Origin: Liquidambar formosana
Lineage: Eukaryota > Streptophyta > Magnoliopsida > Saxifragales > Altingiaceae
NCBI GenBank assembly: GCA_039720395.1
Contig: CM077826.1
Span: 36,112,790 to 36,176,789 of the forward strand
Direction: 5' to 3'
DNA length: 64,000 nt
Positions 22,351-34,183 of the stretch are shown here, piece after piece (within the stretch, counting starts at the first letter, position 1; each line of letters opens with the position of its first letter). The notes beneath the pieces are model-generated. The model searched no databases, was not told the DNA's origin, and saw nothing but the letters and a program-made list of their open reading frames with translations. The translations under genes were made by a program, and so were the position numbers.

Positions 22351-24011
22351 TGTTAGGATTATGCCCTAGAGCCAATCATAGAGATGATTGTTTAGGGATT
22401 AGGAACAATCATTTGATTTCATTTATGTATGTCACATTTATTATTGATTTAATAAAAGGGCTTACTCTATTATGTTTATATACATCATTTATATTTACAT
22501 AATATGTCCATGGAGTTAGAGTTCAGAATATGGAATTACAAAGAGTTGTAATTTAGAGACTATAGATATATCTCTGTACTAAACTCCTTAAGCATTCCTA
22601 GTTGAAGGTTCACTATGATGGACAGTAATGAACCATAGGACTAGCACTTGTTAGGTTGACTCTATAGGAGGATAGCTAGTCTCAAGCTATTTGTGTGGAG
22701 ACACTACAACCAACAAGTGGGTGCCTATTACGAGAATAGGTACACTGAATGTGACCAAAGATATGAGATAAACTGAATGGAGTTTTATCCTGCCTGTCAA
22801 TCAGTTTCTCATTGTTATAGTGGTACAAGTAATCCTTAGACCTGAGACACCATAGTTGTCTTATGCATGTAGCTTTAGAAGTTTGATAACACTAAGTGCA
22901 GATCCTATTCAGGGGTCTGTAAAGGTGTTCATTGGCCCTACTGCTATGTGTATGAAGGCATGTGAGTGATCAACAAGGGATCCATCACTCTCAGGAAAAA
23001 GAGAGAGAATGTCTCATATAACATTCATAATATAACTCATTAAATCCATGGCCATGGTAGGATGAATATGAAAAGAGTTTCATGAGTTCATCAATGAGTT
23101 GATATCTATGAATGAGTATAAAGTAATTGAACTAGGGACTTGACAGACTTCCATGTCCTATTAGTTCAATTGGAGACATTGTGTTGAAGGAAGGATGCAA
23201 TTGTAACCTATAAACTATAATAGAAGGGTTCTTTGTAAATGACTATTCACCTCATTAAGGACCACACCATGAGCCATATGCTAGGTGTTACTCATGGTTA
23301 GTAGAAGCCCTAATTGATATAAGTGAGTTATAATCAATTAGGGAATTGGAAGGAGTTCCAATTAGACCCTAAATGGAAAGAGTTCCATTGTGCACACCTC
23401 GTGCTATTCCTACTACTTAATGATGTGAACCCAATGGGTCACACACTGATCATGCAAGAAGGGCTTTAAAGTCTATGAGAGAAAGGGTTTTAGTGAATAA
23501 AGAATAGTTCTTTATAGGCCTATTTGTATTTGATACAAATAATAGGGGTTAATGTGCAATTAAGTGTAATTACACATAACCCTATTAGGGTTTCTTCCCC
23601 ATGGCCAGCCCCCTTTAGTGGGCTGCCTATATAAGTCACACTTATGTGTGACATGGCATAATAAGAGGCTTGCACAATAAACCCTAGCCGTCCAGCCCCT
23701 TGGAGGCTCTCTTCTCTCTCTCTCTCTTCTCCACCTCTAGCAACAACAAGGAAGAAGAAAGAAAAGGCTTGAAGCTCTAGCTAGGTGTGGATACCGTTGG
23801 AGGCAGCACACTTGGGCTGCTTATTCACCGCTGTCCGGAGTAGAAGCTTGGAGCAAAACGGAGAAGACAAAAATCTTGTAAGTGTTTTAACCCTCTTCGT
23901 AGTTAGGGTTTGATTTTGTGTTATGCATAGTTAGATTCATGGGATTGGGAATCGTAGGAAAAATTTTTATATTCCGCCTTTGTATTTTTCCCTCTTGTTC
24001 GATTCCCAACA
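22351..24011 (+). repeat. 5' LTR of copia-N copy 2
   Basis: 1661 bp from TGTTAGGATT to GATTCCCAACA. A TATA box is visible in GCCTATATAAGTC near 23627-23639. Confidence 0.95.
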
Positions 24012-24012
24012 G

Positions 24013-24025
24013 TGGTATCAGAGCC
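24013..24025 (+). promoter_or_regulatory. Primer binding site, copia-N copy 2
   Basis: TGGTATCAGAGCC one base after the LTR, initiator methionine tRNA type. Confidence 0.9.
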
Positions 24026-27000
24026 AGGTTATGCATAATACAAAATACATATGGGCTGGTAATTATGGTGTAGTTGAATGATTCAAAAATCTGGAAAATT
24101 TTTCTGCAGAATTGGTTTTCCTCCGTGGCTGAACCTAGGGTTTGGAACCCTAGGTCAATTCTCTTCTACTCCTCTTCTAATTGATGGTTAAGTGTATCCA
24201 TGGATGCAATAGGTTGCATAGGGTTTGAGTTTGGAGAAGAAGAATAAGAAAACTAGGGTTTTATAAAACTGTTATGAACAGTTTTCATGGTTGCCATGAA
24301 AAACCGTCATCTTGTTTTGCATGCCGAATTCAGAGTTCTTCTCCAAAATTTTCGAGCCATATATGGTTAGAAAGGTCTTCGAATAAGCTTTCCAACCCAA
24401 CAAACGGTGCGTCAATCCGAGTTCTGTAGTGAAAGTTATGAATTTTTTACTACAGGCTGTCTGGAAAGACAGTTTTGCTCGGGAATGATGCAATAGCCAC
24501 AACTTTGAGTTATTGATGGAGATCAAAGGCATGGCAATGGTTGCCATCACTTGGGTTATGTTCTAGACATGGTAGGGAAAGGTTCCCAAGCATTTAGATG
24601 CATCATAATTGGATTAAGATGCTAGAACAGAAGGAAGAAGGAGAAGAACACCATGGAGGCTGAATCTGGGTTTTAGAACCCAAAGGTTCTTGCAATTAAT
24701 TCTAATTAAAGCTGCTGTATTTATGATGGAAGATCATTGTAGGATCATTATATATCATGTGTATATGATTTTCTTTAAGTTTCAAAAAGGTTTTGATGGA
24801 AAAAGATTCAAAAAGTTTGAAAATTTTTCATGAACAGCATAGCAGAATTTTTCTGCAGAAAAGTCATCAATGGAGTTTTGATTAGAACTTGAGTTAGGGA
24901 ACTCCAAATTGCATGAAACCAATTGCATTAGTTTCCTAAGACATGTAGGATACTGGGAAAATTCGTTTGGTAGCCTAATTCATTCATCTTGCTGGGTTTT
25001 AAATCAATTTCTGACAATGGACAGTATGCTGTAAATTTCTGGGCAGCCTACTGTTGTTTTAATTGTTTAGAACAATTGATGATGATTTGATCATCCAAAC
25101 CTCTTCTATTAGCTTAGTATTTCATGTAGGGACATGATACAAAAGCTGGTTTCAATGGAGGAGTCGAATTGGTAAGGATTTAGAAGCTATTATGACCTTC
25201 AAGGTCTGCAACAATGGCTCCAGCAATGGGTTTTTGGAAATCCTGATTGTTCTTGATGATGGCAGCCACTTCCACCACTTCTCACGTGTCCAGAAGCTTG
25301 TCCCACACCCCTAGGATGTTCTCCCATGACTGGCCATGGCCTCCCACAGTCGTTGGTGGCCATGGCAGCCTAGCCAAGCTCAGGCAGCCCCCTGGTAGTG
25401 ACGGCTGCATAGAGTTAAGGATGAAACCCTAATTTTGAGTTAATGATGAAACCCTAATTTCATTATGGCATTAATTAAAACCCTAATTGGAATATTAATT
25501 ACCTTAATTAAGAGTTAATGATTGGTCATTAAATGACCAATCATGGTTATTGATTGTTAGGGCATAATTAATACCATTAATGATGTCTAGGGTTAGGGTT
25601 TTGGAAACCCTAATTAGTGTAATTAATTAAGGGTAATTAATACCCTATTTGGCATTAATTAAACCCTAATCCCTTTTATTAAATACCATATGAACCTAGG
25701 GTTTTAATGATTGGTTATTAAATGACCAATCATAAGGCATTTAATGATTAGGGCTTGCATTTAGGGTTTAGGGTTATGCATTTAGGGTTTAGGGTTTTAG
25801 GAAACCCTAATACACTAATTCATCATTTTAATGATTTTATTTAATTCCTATATTAATTATTTAATTAATATTGATTAATTTTATAATGTTTTAAATGGTT
25901 TAAAACACAATTAGGGATTAAATTAAAATCTGGAAATTCTTAATTAAATGAAATTGTTTTGTTTAATTAAGGAAACCCTAATATTGGATATTAGAGTTAT
26001 TTTAGGAAACTTTACATGTTTTAAATTAATTTGATTAATTGAAACTGTAATGTCTTAAATGTTAAGACTTTATTTAATTCTGGATATGTTTGTTAAAACC
26101 TAATAAGATTAGGATGCATTAATGAGATTAATGTAAATCATTCAAGAGAATTACCATAATTGCCCATATGTTTTAATGCTTACAGTTTTTCTTTACATTA
26201 TGCAATGAGATTGTATGTATGTGTTTGGATGATGATTATGGACTATACCCTTTAAACCAATTGTGATTGGCCGTCTTATGAATGGGTTGTAATAATTTTT
26301 CAAGAGTTGTAATTTTATTATGGTGATGTAATTTATTATTTGGGGCTTGCATGCCACCTTCCCTCTCTCTCTATCATTCTCTTATGTACCCCACATTCCC
26401 CTTATGTATCCCTTTCTTGAAATTATGTAAATGTTATGTAATCGAGAGCGCACTAAGGAGCATGGTGGACCCAAAGGAGCATGATAGAGCCCAACAACCC
26501 AATGGTGGAGACCATCAAGCCAAGGGAGCAGATTGAAGGACTTGAAAGCTTAGAGAAGTGTTTCAAGACAGCATGCATGTTTCGAATGTGTTATTTTACG
26601 ATCACCTACACCCACCTTAGACCTTAGATTCAATCTATTGGCTTGGATTGAATCCTCTCAAAGTCCATAATCATCATAATGGGAGCTTTAATTTATGAGA
26701 TAATTGTATTAGCTCCAATACTATAGTTTGGTATATGTTACCTATTCACTTAGGGACTAATATCAAAATATGGTACTTTATATATGTTGATATATAATAG
26801 CATGCGATGTATAATTTATAATAGCATGAGATGTATGATTATAAATAGCATAATTTATATGTTTAAATTTTGATACATAGGATGCATGTTAATTTGATGA
26901 GACCCCTTAAAACCCCTCTCTTTTAATATTAAGTTGAAAATGAAGAAATCATAGGGAATGAATTCTTCATTGCCTTCCATCATTATAGGATCATCTAACG

Positions 27001-27920
27001 TCCCTTAATGTGGGTACCTGGCTGCAGACATGTAGGAGCTACCCATGTTAAAGACATTACTTGAAACTATCACATATGAGATATCATGGGGTGCCTAAAC
27101 TGGTATATACCAAGAAACTAACATGTGAGGTATATATTTGGCGAAACATACCTGTGTGAATGATGGGTTTAACTTAACTAGGGAAGTATTCCAAGAAACT
27201 AACATGTGAGGTGTATGTTCCCTAGAGGCAAAATGATTGGAACTTGCTTATGAAGCAATAGACAAAGAGTTGTCTTCTTATTGTGGGTTAGAAGTCAAGA
27301 AACTAACATGTGAGGTTTCTAAGTCACAGTGGGACCCCAATCCCCATTAGGAATGAGATTCCCGAATTCCATTAGAGGGTGTATGGAATTTGATAAAATA
27401 GTGGGAGGTACCATATGATTAAAGACCCAATCATTATGGATAAAAATGAAATCTAATTCTCTGTTTATGTAGATTACCTAATTACTCACCTCAAAACCCC
27501 TATTTCCTAATATATAGGATATTGATAGTTTGACTAAACCCGATTTCTTTGATTGACTTAGGAAACTGAGAATTGTTCTTAATTTCAAAAGATTGTTCAT
27601 ATGCTATTAGGCCTTTTCTTAAAGGCCCTCCATAAAACATCCTAAGAAGAAAAAGACACTATGCGCAATTGGCATCTTGTTGCCATGCTATATGATAGTA
27701 TTGATGACTAATGAGCTTCAGAAGCAAAATTAGTCAATGCAAGTGCCTTTGATGTCCTACATCACATACAAAGGTTGTATAGTGAGTAAAATAATACTAT
27801 AAAGTATAGTAGTTATAAAGGACTTCTTCTGAACTAGGATGTAATAAAAGTTGTTTATTAATAATCATTCTTTTGAAAAATGATTAATCACATAGAATAG
27901 CTTGAGAAGCTAGATGTGAT
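24026..27920 (+). other. Copia-N copy 2 internal non-coding region
   Basis: Collinear with 5315-9200 and without a credible gene. It has the palindromes near 25519 and 25707, telomere-like words near 25755, and the three-fold phrase CAAGAAACTAACATGTGAGG at 27111, 27192 and 27296 (the wording differs from copy 1 at all three places). Confidence 0.7.
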
Positions 27921-27929
27921 TTAAAATGG

Positions 27930-30369
27930 AAGCATAGAGGAAAGCAAGTCTTGAAAAGTCAAAGACAAAGAAATATAATTATTTTGTAGTAAATATAAGG
28001 TATTGTGAAGGGAACTTGATAAAGTATCAGTCTTCCTAGAAGAACCAAACTTTTGAAGTTTTGGTTCATGCTCTAAACTAAATTGTCGGTTAGTTCTGCT
28101 TCTTGGTTTTTGGATTCTAGTATAATCTAAATCGAAGCAGAAAGTTAAGTAGATAATAAGTTACCTTTAAAAATTTTAATAGAGCAAGAGTTGCTAGATT
28201 AATTTTGGGAACTTATTTCTTAACTAGGTCATTTAAGACATTCTAGAAATTTGATTTCTAAATTTAAATGACTAATTAGAGCGAATGCAACGTATTCTGA
28301 GAATACAAGAGATGTAGAGACTCTCATTTAAATGTAACGATTATGATTTGGTTATGAGATGACCAAACCCATCTTTTACTTGGTGAAGTAAAAGAGTTAC
28401 ATTTATAATTTGACTAATACATTGTGATGTATATAGTCATGTAGAGCATGCATTCAATTACAGTAGACTCATTTTAGAATACCATAGCTCAATGGTGAAT
28501 CTAAGAGAACGAATTGAACCCTATTAAGATATGGTTTGATCCATGATGAGTTTTACTAATGTATCCAAATAGGATATACCTTAAAATTGCTACATATTGA
28601 TAATTTAGGGTTCACTCCAGTTTTGTCCCAATTATATCAGATATGATATGGGAAGTAACCCAACTTAAAGAAGTTAATGCTTGGGCTTATGCTACGTTTG
28701 TCTGGAAACATAATGTAGACAATCTGGAAATAAGGTCAAGCAAGTGTTGAATTGTGGTATATCCCAAAAGTGGTTGGGATAGTATTTCTATTACCTTAAT
28801 GAACAAAAGTTTTCCATTAGGATGTTTGCTAGATTTTCTTGAGAAAGAGTTCATTCAAGAAAAATGCAAAAGTAGATAGAATTTATAGAATTGCCTATAA
28901 AGCCACAAACGAACAAAGATCCAACCCTTGTCTCTGTTGAGGCAAAACCTTTAATTACACCACATTCTTTTCATAGATCAAATTGGATATTTCTTTAACA
29001 TAAGAGAGATATTGTATCTCCATTAGAATGTGAAAGAATTGTTCTTTGGTGATAAAGATCACCAAGATAATCCTATTGATTATGACTAGACGATGTTTCA
29101 CATCAACTCGAGAAATGACTAAGAGTCATTAAATCCAATATGGATAGGTAGAGACCTAAAAGGCTTGGCTATTTAAGAATGTTTTCAACATAGGCAAAAA
29201 GTTGTCTATAAAGAAACTTGTTTGATAATAGTTATGCTGAAATCCATTTGGATCTTGTTATCTATAAACACACATTTTGAATATGAGATATGTCAAAAAG
29301 GATATAAAGATGTTATATCAAATGGTGAAAAACCATAAAAGTGTGTAAGTTATAGAAGTCTATTAATAGACTACAAGGTTCTCATAATTAGAACATCTAT
29401 AAAGTTGAAGTAATCAAATTGTTTGATTTCTCTCATTGTATAGATGGACCATGAGTGTATAAAAGGTTAGTGGGAGTGCGATCGTTTTTCTTTATCCTAA
29501 GTATAGATGACATCCTAATCATTATGAATGATATATGAATGACATCCTAATCGTTTTGGTTTTTAGAGAAAAACTAATTCATGAAAGATTTGGCAGAAGC
29601 ATCCAACAAGATCTATAGAGATAGATCATATAGATTGCTAAGTATCTCCAAATCATCAAACATAGTTGAAATGTTGAAGGAGTTCAACATGAAGAATTCT
29701 AAGAGAGGTCTGATTTACTTCAGATAAGAATTCATTATTCAAGGGCATGTGCCCTAGGATAACACAAGTAAGGTTCTTAAAGTGTTAAGAAGCCTTATTC
29801 TACACTATGTATTGAACCTGATATCTATTATGTTGTAATTGTTACAAATAGTTGTCAGTCAATTCAAATTTGGAATATTGGATTGTATATGGAAATTGTA
29901 AACTCATAGTAGATGGGTATATGGATTTGGATGTAATCCATATGGGGTATATTTTATATTCACTTTAGTTAGTGAAATACTTAATGGAAGAACTGTATGA
30001 AAGATACAGTGGATTCCATTATTAAGGGTGAATTAATTGTCGCATTGTCTAGGAGACTATTTGGATCTATAAGTTCATTTAGAACTTGGAGTTGTTCCTT
30101 CCATTGAGTTGCCCACACCTTGTTTTGTGACAACAATGGGTCTATAGCTCAAGTATAGGAATCACGGTCTCATCAAAAGTCCAAACTCATAGAGTGACAA
30201 TTCCAAGTGATTAGAGGAATCATTGGAAGATGTAATAGATACATTACAAAAGATATTATCTACAAAAGATTTTGTAGACCTACTGACTAAAGCTTTAAAA
30301 CATAATTGGTTATGTCTAAGACCAACATCTTAAGAAGATAAGTATGCGATACATGGTCGATTGGCTTTA
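27930..30369 (+). pseudogene. Copia-N copy 2: decayed gag-pol relic
   Basis: Collinear with 9270-11648 and sharing its stops. Protease-like wording occurs near 28105, an RT residue near 29580-29650 and an RNase H tail near 30085-30210 (ELGVVPS-like, then the CDNN region). One local rearrangement distinguishes it from copy 1 near 29530-29555. It cannot encode a working enzyme. Confidence 0.7.
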
Positions 30370-30384
30370 GTGCAAGTGGGAGAT
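30370..30384 (+). promoter_or_regulatory. Polypurine tract, copia-N copy 2
   Basis: GTGCAAGTGGGAGAT before the 3' LTR. Confidence 0.85.
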
Positions 30385-32045
30385 TGTTAGGATTATGCCC
30401 TAGAGCCAATCATAGAGATGATTGTTTAGGGATTAGGAACAATCATTTGATTTCATTTATGTATGTCACATTTATTATTGATTTAATAAAAGGGCTTATT
30501 CTATTATGTTTATATGCATCATTTATATTTACATAATATGTCCATGGAGTTAGAGTTCAGAATATGGAATTACAAAGAGTTGTAATTTAGAGACTATAGA
30601 TATATCTCTGTACTAAACTCCTTAAGCATTCCTAGTTGAAGGTTCACTATGATGGACAGTAATGAACCATAGGACTAGCACTTGTTAGGTTGACTCTATA
30701 GGAGGATAGCTAGTCTCAAGCTATTTGTGTGGAGACACTACAACCAACAAGTGGGTGCCTATTACGAGAATAGGTACACTGAATGTGACCAAAGATATGA
30801 GATAAACTGAATGGAGTTTTATCCTGCCTGTCAATCAGTTTCTCATTGTTATAGTGGTACAAGTAATCCTTAGACCTGAGACACCATAGTTGTCTTATGC
30901 ATGTAGCTTTAGAAGTTTGATAACACTAAGTGCAGATCCTATTCAGGGGTCTGTAAAGGTGTTCATTGGCCCTACTGCTATGTGTATGAAGGCATGTGAG
31001 TGATCAACAAGGGATCCATCACTCTCAGGAAAAAGAGAGAGAATGTCTCATATAACATTCATAATATAACTCATTAAATCCATGGCCATGGTAGGATGAA
31101 TATGAAAAGAGTTTCATGAGTTCATCAATGAGTTGATATCTATGAATGAGTATAAAGTAATTGAACTAGGGACTTGACAGACTTCCATGTCCTATTAGTT
31201 CAATTGGAGACATTGTGTTGAAGGAAGGATGCAATTGTAACCTATAAACTATAATAGAAGGGTTCTTTGTAAATGACTATTCACCTCATTAAGGACCACA
31301 CCATGAGCCATATGCTAGGTGTTACTCATGGTTAGTAGAAGCCCTAATTGATATAAGTGAGTTATAATCAATTAGGGAATTGGAAGGAGTTCCAATTAGA
31401 CCCTAAATGGAAAGAGTTCCATTGTGCACACCTCGTGCTATTCCTACTACTTAATGATGTGAACCCAATGGGTCACACACTGATCATGCAAGAAGGGCTT
31501 TAAAGTCTATGAGAGAAAGGGTTTTAGTGAATAAAGAATAGTTCTTTATAGGCCTATTTGTATTTGATACAAATAATAGGGGTTAATGTGCAATTAAGTG
31601 TAATTACACATAACCCTATTAGGGTTTCTTCCCCATGGCCAGCCCCCTTTAGTGGGCTGCCTATATAAGTCACACTTATGTGTGACATGGCATAATAAGA
31701 GGCTTGCACAATAAACCCTAGCCGTCCAGCCCCTTGGAGGCTCTCTTCTCTCTCTCTCTCTTCTCCACCTCTAGCAACAACAAGGAAGAAGAAAGAAAAG
31801 GCTTGAAGCTCTAGCTAGGTGTGGATACCGTTGGAGGCAGCACACTTGGGCTGCTTATTCACCGCTGTCCGGAGTAGAAGCTTGGAGCAAAACGGAGAAG
31901 ACAAAAATCTTGTAAGTGTTTTAACCCTCTTCGTAGTTAGGGTTTGATTTTGTGTTATGCATAGTTAGATTCATGGGATTGGGAATCGTAGGAAAAATTT
32001 TTATATTCCGCCTTTGTATTTTTCCCTCTTGTTCGATTCCCAACA
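30385..32045 (+). repeat. 3' LTR of copia-N copy 2
   Basis: 1661 bp, nearly identical to 22351-24011. Confidence 0.95.
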
Positions 32046-32384
32046 AATACACTTTTGAAATGGAAGAACACATTCAAGCGATGAATATATTCAACCAAGT
32101 AGGATGAAAAATCAAGATTTGAAATGAGGATATATGATCAATTTATCAAGATTGAACAGGCATGGTGCAAGAGGAGAGTGACTTAACACATTGTCACTTG
32201 AGTTGGCATGACACAGGGGAAATATATTCAACCCTTTTGAACATAAAATCAATTCAAGGAATTGATTTCAAGATGGAATTTGATTGATTTTAAGCTCAAA
32301 AAGTGTTGAATATCTCATTTGGAAGGAGGTTTGATCACGCGTCAAGGCGAGACAAAGCGAGGGAGAAAGCCAAAACAAGGTGGC
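32046..32384. other. Tat-inner 3' region, end of hairpin array and spacer
   Basis: Begins with the second AATAC and about 85 bp of the hairpin array, then unique non-coding sequence up to the GC-rich palindrome. The last part (GGCGAGACAAAGCGAGGG...AAACAAGGTGGC) resembles the equivalent place at 57690-57725 in Tat-outer (CAAAACGGCGG). Confidence 0.7.
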
Positions 32385-32440
32385 TTGGGTGACCACCAGG
32401 CCTCAGGAGGCTAGCCGCCCAGGCCTGGGTGGTTACCCGA
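32385..32440. repeat. GC-rich palindrome copy B, upstream of the Tat-inner antisense gene
   Basis: The arms are GGGTGACCACCAGGCCT and AGGCCTGGGTGGTTACCC around a shortened centre with GGCTAGCCGCC. It ends about 90 bp upstream of the TATA box. Confidence 0.85.
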
Positions 32441-32528
32441 GCTCGAAGCGGAAATCCCACTTTGAATAGGAAACTTCCTATTCTGATGGGTTTTTTCCTA
32501 TTAGAACTTGGATTTGTGACCTTTTCCC

Positions 32529-32536
32529 TATAAAAA
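32529..32536 (+). promoter_or_regulatory. TATA box of the Tat-inner antisense gene
   Basis: CCCTATAAAAACACATCCAAG. The matching sequence in Tat-outer (TCCTATAAAAGCACATCC, 57897) lies at exactly the same distance, 56 bp, from its start codon. Transcription is expected to start about 30 bp downstream, leaving a short leader. Confidence 0.75.
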
Positions 32537-32584
32537 CACATCCAAGAGGTTCCTAAACCTACTTGTATTCATTCATTAGAAATT

Positions 32585-33874
32585 ATGGAGGCTCTAGACA
32601 AATCTTTAGGAGGGTTTTTGAGAGTTATAAGTGCTGAAGCAAAATCTGAGTTCAAGTGCTTTGGCTTGGATCCATTGCTCTCCTTGAGGCATGTGAGGCT
32701 TGAAACGAACCTCTTGACTGCTGCTACATATTTTTGGGATCCTCAAGTTCATGTGTTCCGCTTCAACTATGAAGAACTGTGCCCAACCATGGAGGAATTC
32801 TGTGCATTGTATGGAGTTTCAACGGTAGGTCCTTTCATTCTCGCTACTCCTCGCCCAAGCTTTCTTACTTCTTTCTCCAATCTACTTGGGATTCACTCAC
32901 AATATGCCTCTACGTTTGTAAAGGACCATATGGTAGACTTGATGAAATTGGCAACCTCTTTTTTAGCTTGTGATAGTAAAGGTATTCTGAATTTTACCTT
33001 TCCTATTAAGCATGCTCTTGCCTTTTGCCTCATTGGTCGTTTTCTTATTTCCACTGGTACTCCACATGTTCCCATTCAAATCTGTGACTTGATTCCTCTC
33101 CTTGCCAAGGGCCATAACTTGATTCCCATGGTGCTAGCTGAAACCCTGAATGGTTTGGATAAAACTCATGAGGACCCAAAGGTTCCTTTAGGAGGTAGCC
33201 CCATTCTACTGCAGATGTGGTTGCTTGAAAGACTGAATTTCTTGTCACCAGTTGCCATTACACCATACAAGCCCCAGCATTACTGCCTTCGCCGCATTGA
33301 ACTACCTGGGCAATTTTCATTGAGAGATTGGCTAGGTTACTTCCAAACCCTTTCTTGGAGGAGTGTCAAGTGGTTTGTATTCATATGGGGCTGCAGTGAC
33401 CAGGTGCTTCTGCGGACTTCTGGATGCGCCATGGTGAGACTCATAGGACTGAGGTCTACTTCCTTCTATTGGCCTTCAAGGGTTCTGCGTCAGATGGGCG
33501 CCATGCAAACCATACCCACTTCCTTAAAAGGTGACTATCCTGTGGTGCCCGCGGGTCTTTCTGTAGTGACTTGGGCGAAGGACTGATGGCCTAGAAAGCT
33601 GACACTGACTCAAGTGACGAATACTGATGGTCCGTATATGATGAGCCCCGAGTATAAGGAATGGTTGAAAAGCAATTTAGGTGAGAGAGAGACTACTCGA
33701 AGAGAAAGGATTTTTGGACTTATCAAGAACAATGAACTTGGATCTTGCAGAGAAGATATTATGGAAGCAGTGACAGCAGCTTATGAACATGACTTGAGGA
33801 AGAAAAGAAGACATGAAAGAGAGAAGAAGAAAGCTGAGGAGCGAGCTGCAAAGAGGCTCAAGAAAATAGAATAG
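32585..33874 (+). pseudogene. Antisense DUF7745/plant-mobile-domain-like gene (Tat-inner)
   Basis: About 429 codons, opposite in strand to gag-pol and lying between integrase and the 3' LTR. The first 333 codons are open. A TGA at 33584-33586 (aligned to an arginine codon in the Tat-outer homologue) then interrupts, and the same frame continues to 33874. The N-terminal part (about residues 30-85) has FWDP...HVFRF, EELCPTMEEF and ALYGV, the pattern of the DUF7745 group related to plant mobile domains. Middle motifs are LIPMVLAETLN and GGSPILLQMWLLERLNFLSP. The C-terminus is highly charged (KKRRHEREKKKAEER), like a nuclear localisation signal or coiled coil. It is a single exon with its own TATA box. 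Its function is unknown. Extra antisense ORFs are known in Tat-lineage elements, but the exact family assignment needs a profile search. Confidence 0.8.
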
Positions 33875-34183
33875 GATATTTATGGCATTTTTACAGTTCT
33901 TTTACTTAATACCAATGAATTGCTATGTCAATCAATTTTAGTTTTGGATAAATTGCCAATAATAAATCGAATTTGGGATTTTATTGTTTGATTTAGACCG
34001 CACCCAAGGTAACTTTATGGGTTGCCTACGTATCTCCATGATTTTTCTTTTTTTCTTTCTTTTTGTTTTTTTGTTTTTTGTTTGTTTTTTTTTTTGTTTT
34101 TGAATGGAGAATCAGGTCTTACGTAGTTCTTATGCTTTAACTTTTGCCTAGGCCGCCCTTATGGGTTTTCAACCTAGCAGGCC
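33875..34183. other. Convergent 3' region between antisense gene and pol
   Basis: No gene. The section holds CCGCACCCAAGGTAACTTTATGGG, then TTGCCTACGTATC and a long T-rich tract (34045-34100), then GCCTAGGCCGCCCTTATGGG. The same ordered blocks occur in Tat-outer at 59385-59550, so they are conserved although non-coding. Both transcripts would end here. Confidence 0.7.

Larger units (their letters stand above)
22351..32045 (+). mobile_element. Copia-N copy 2, complete non-autonomous LTR element
   Basis: 9695 bp with two 1661-bp LTRs, PBS, PPT and an AATAC duplication. By eye the LTRs differ at only a couple of positions (for example CTTACTC/CTTATTC and ATACATC/ATGCATC near the left end), so insertion is very recent. 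The internal 6.37 kb has no coding capacity and matches copy 1. This copy shows that the defective family was still mobile after its pol had decayed. Confidence 0.95.
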
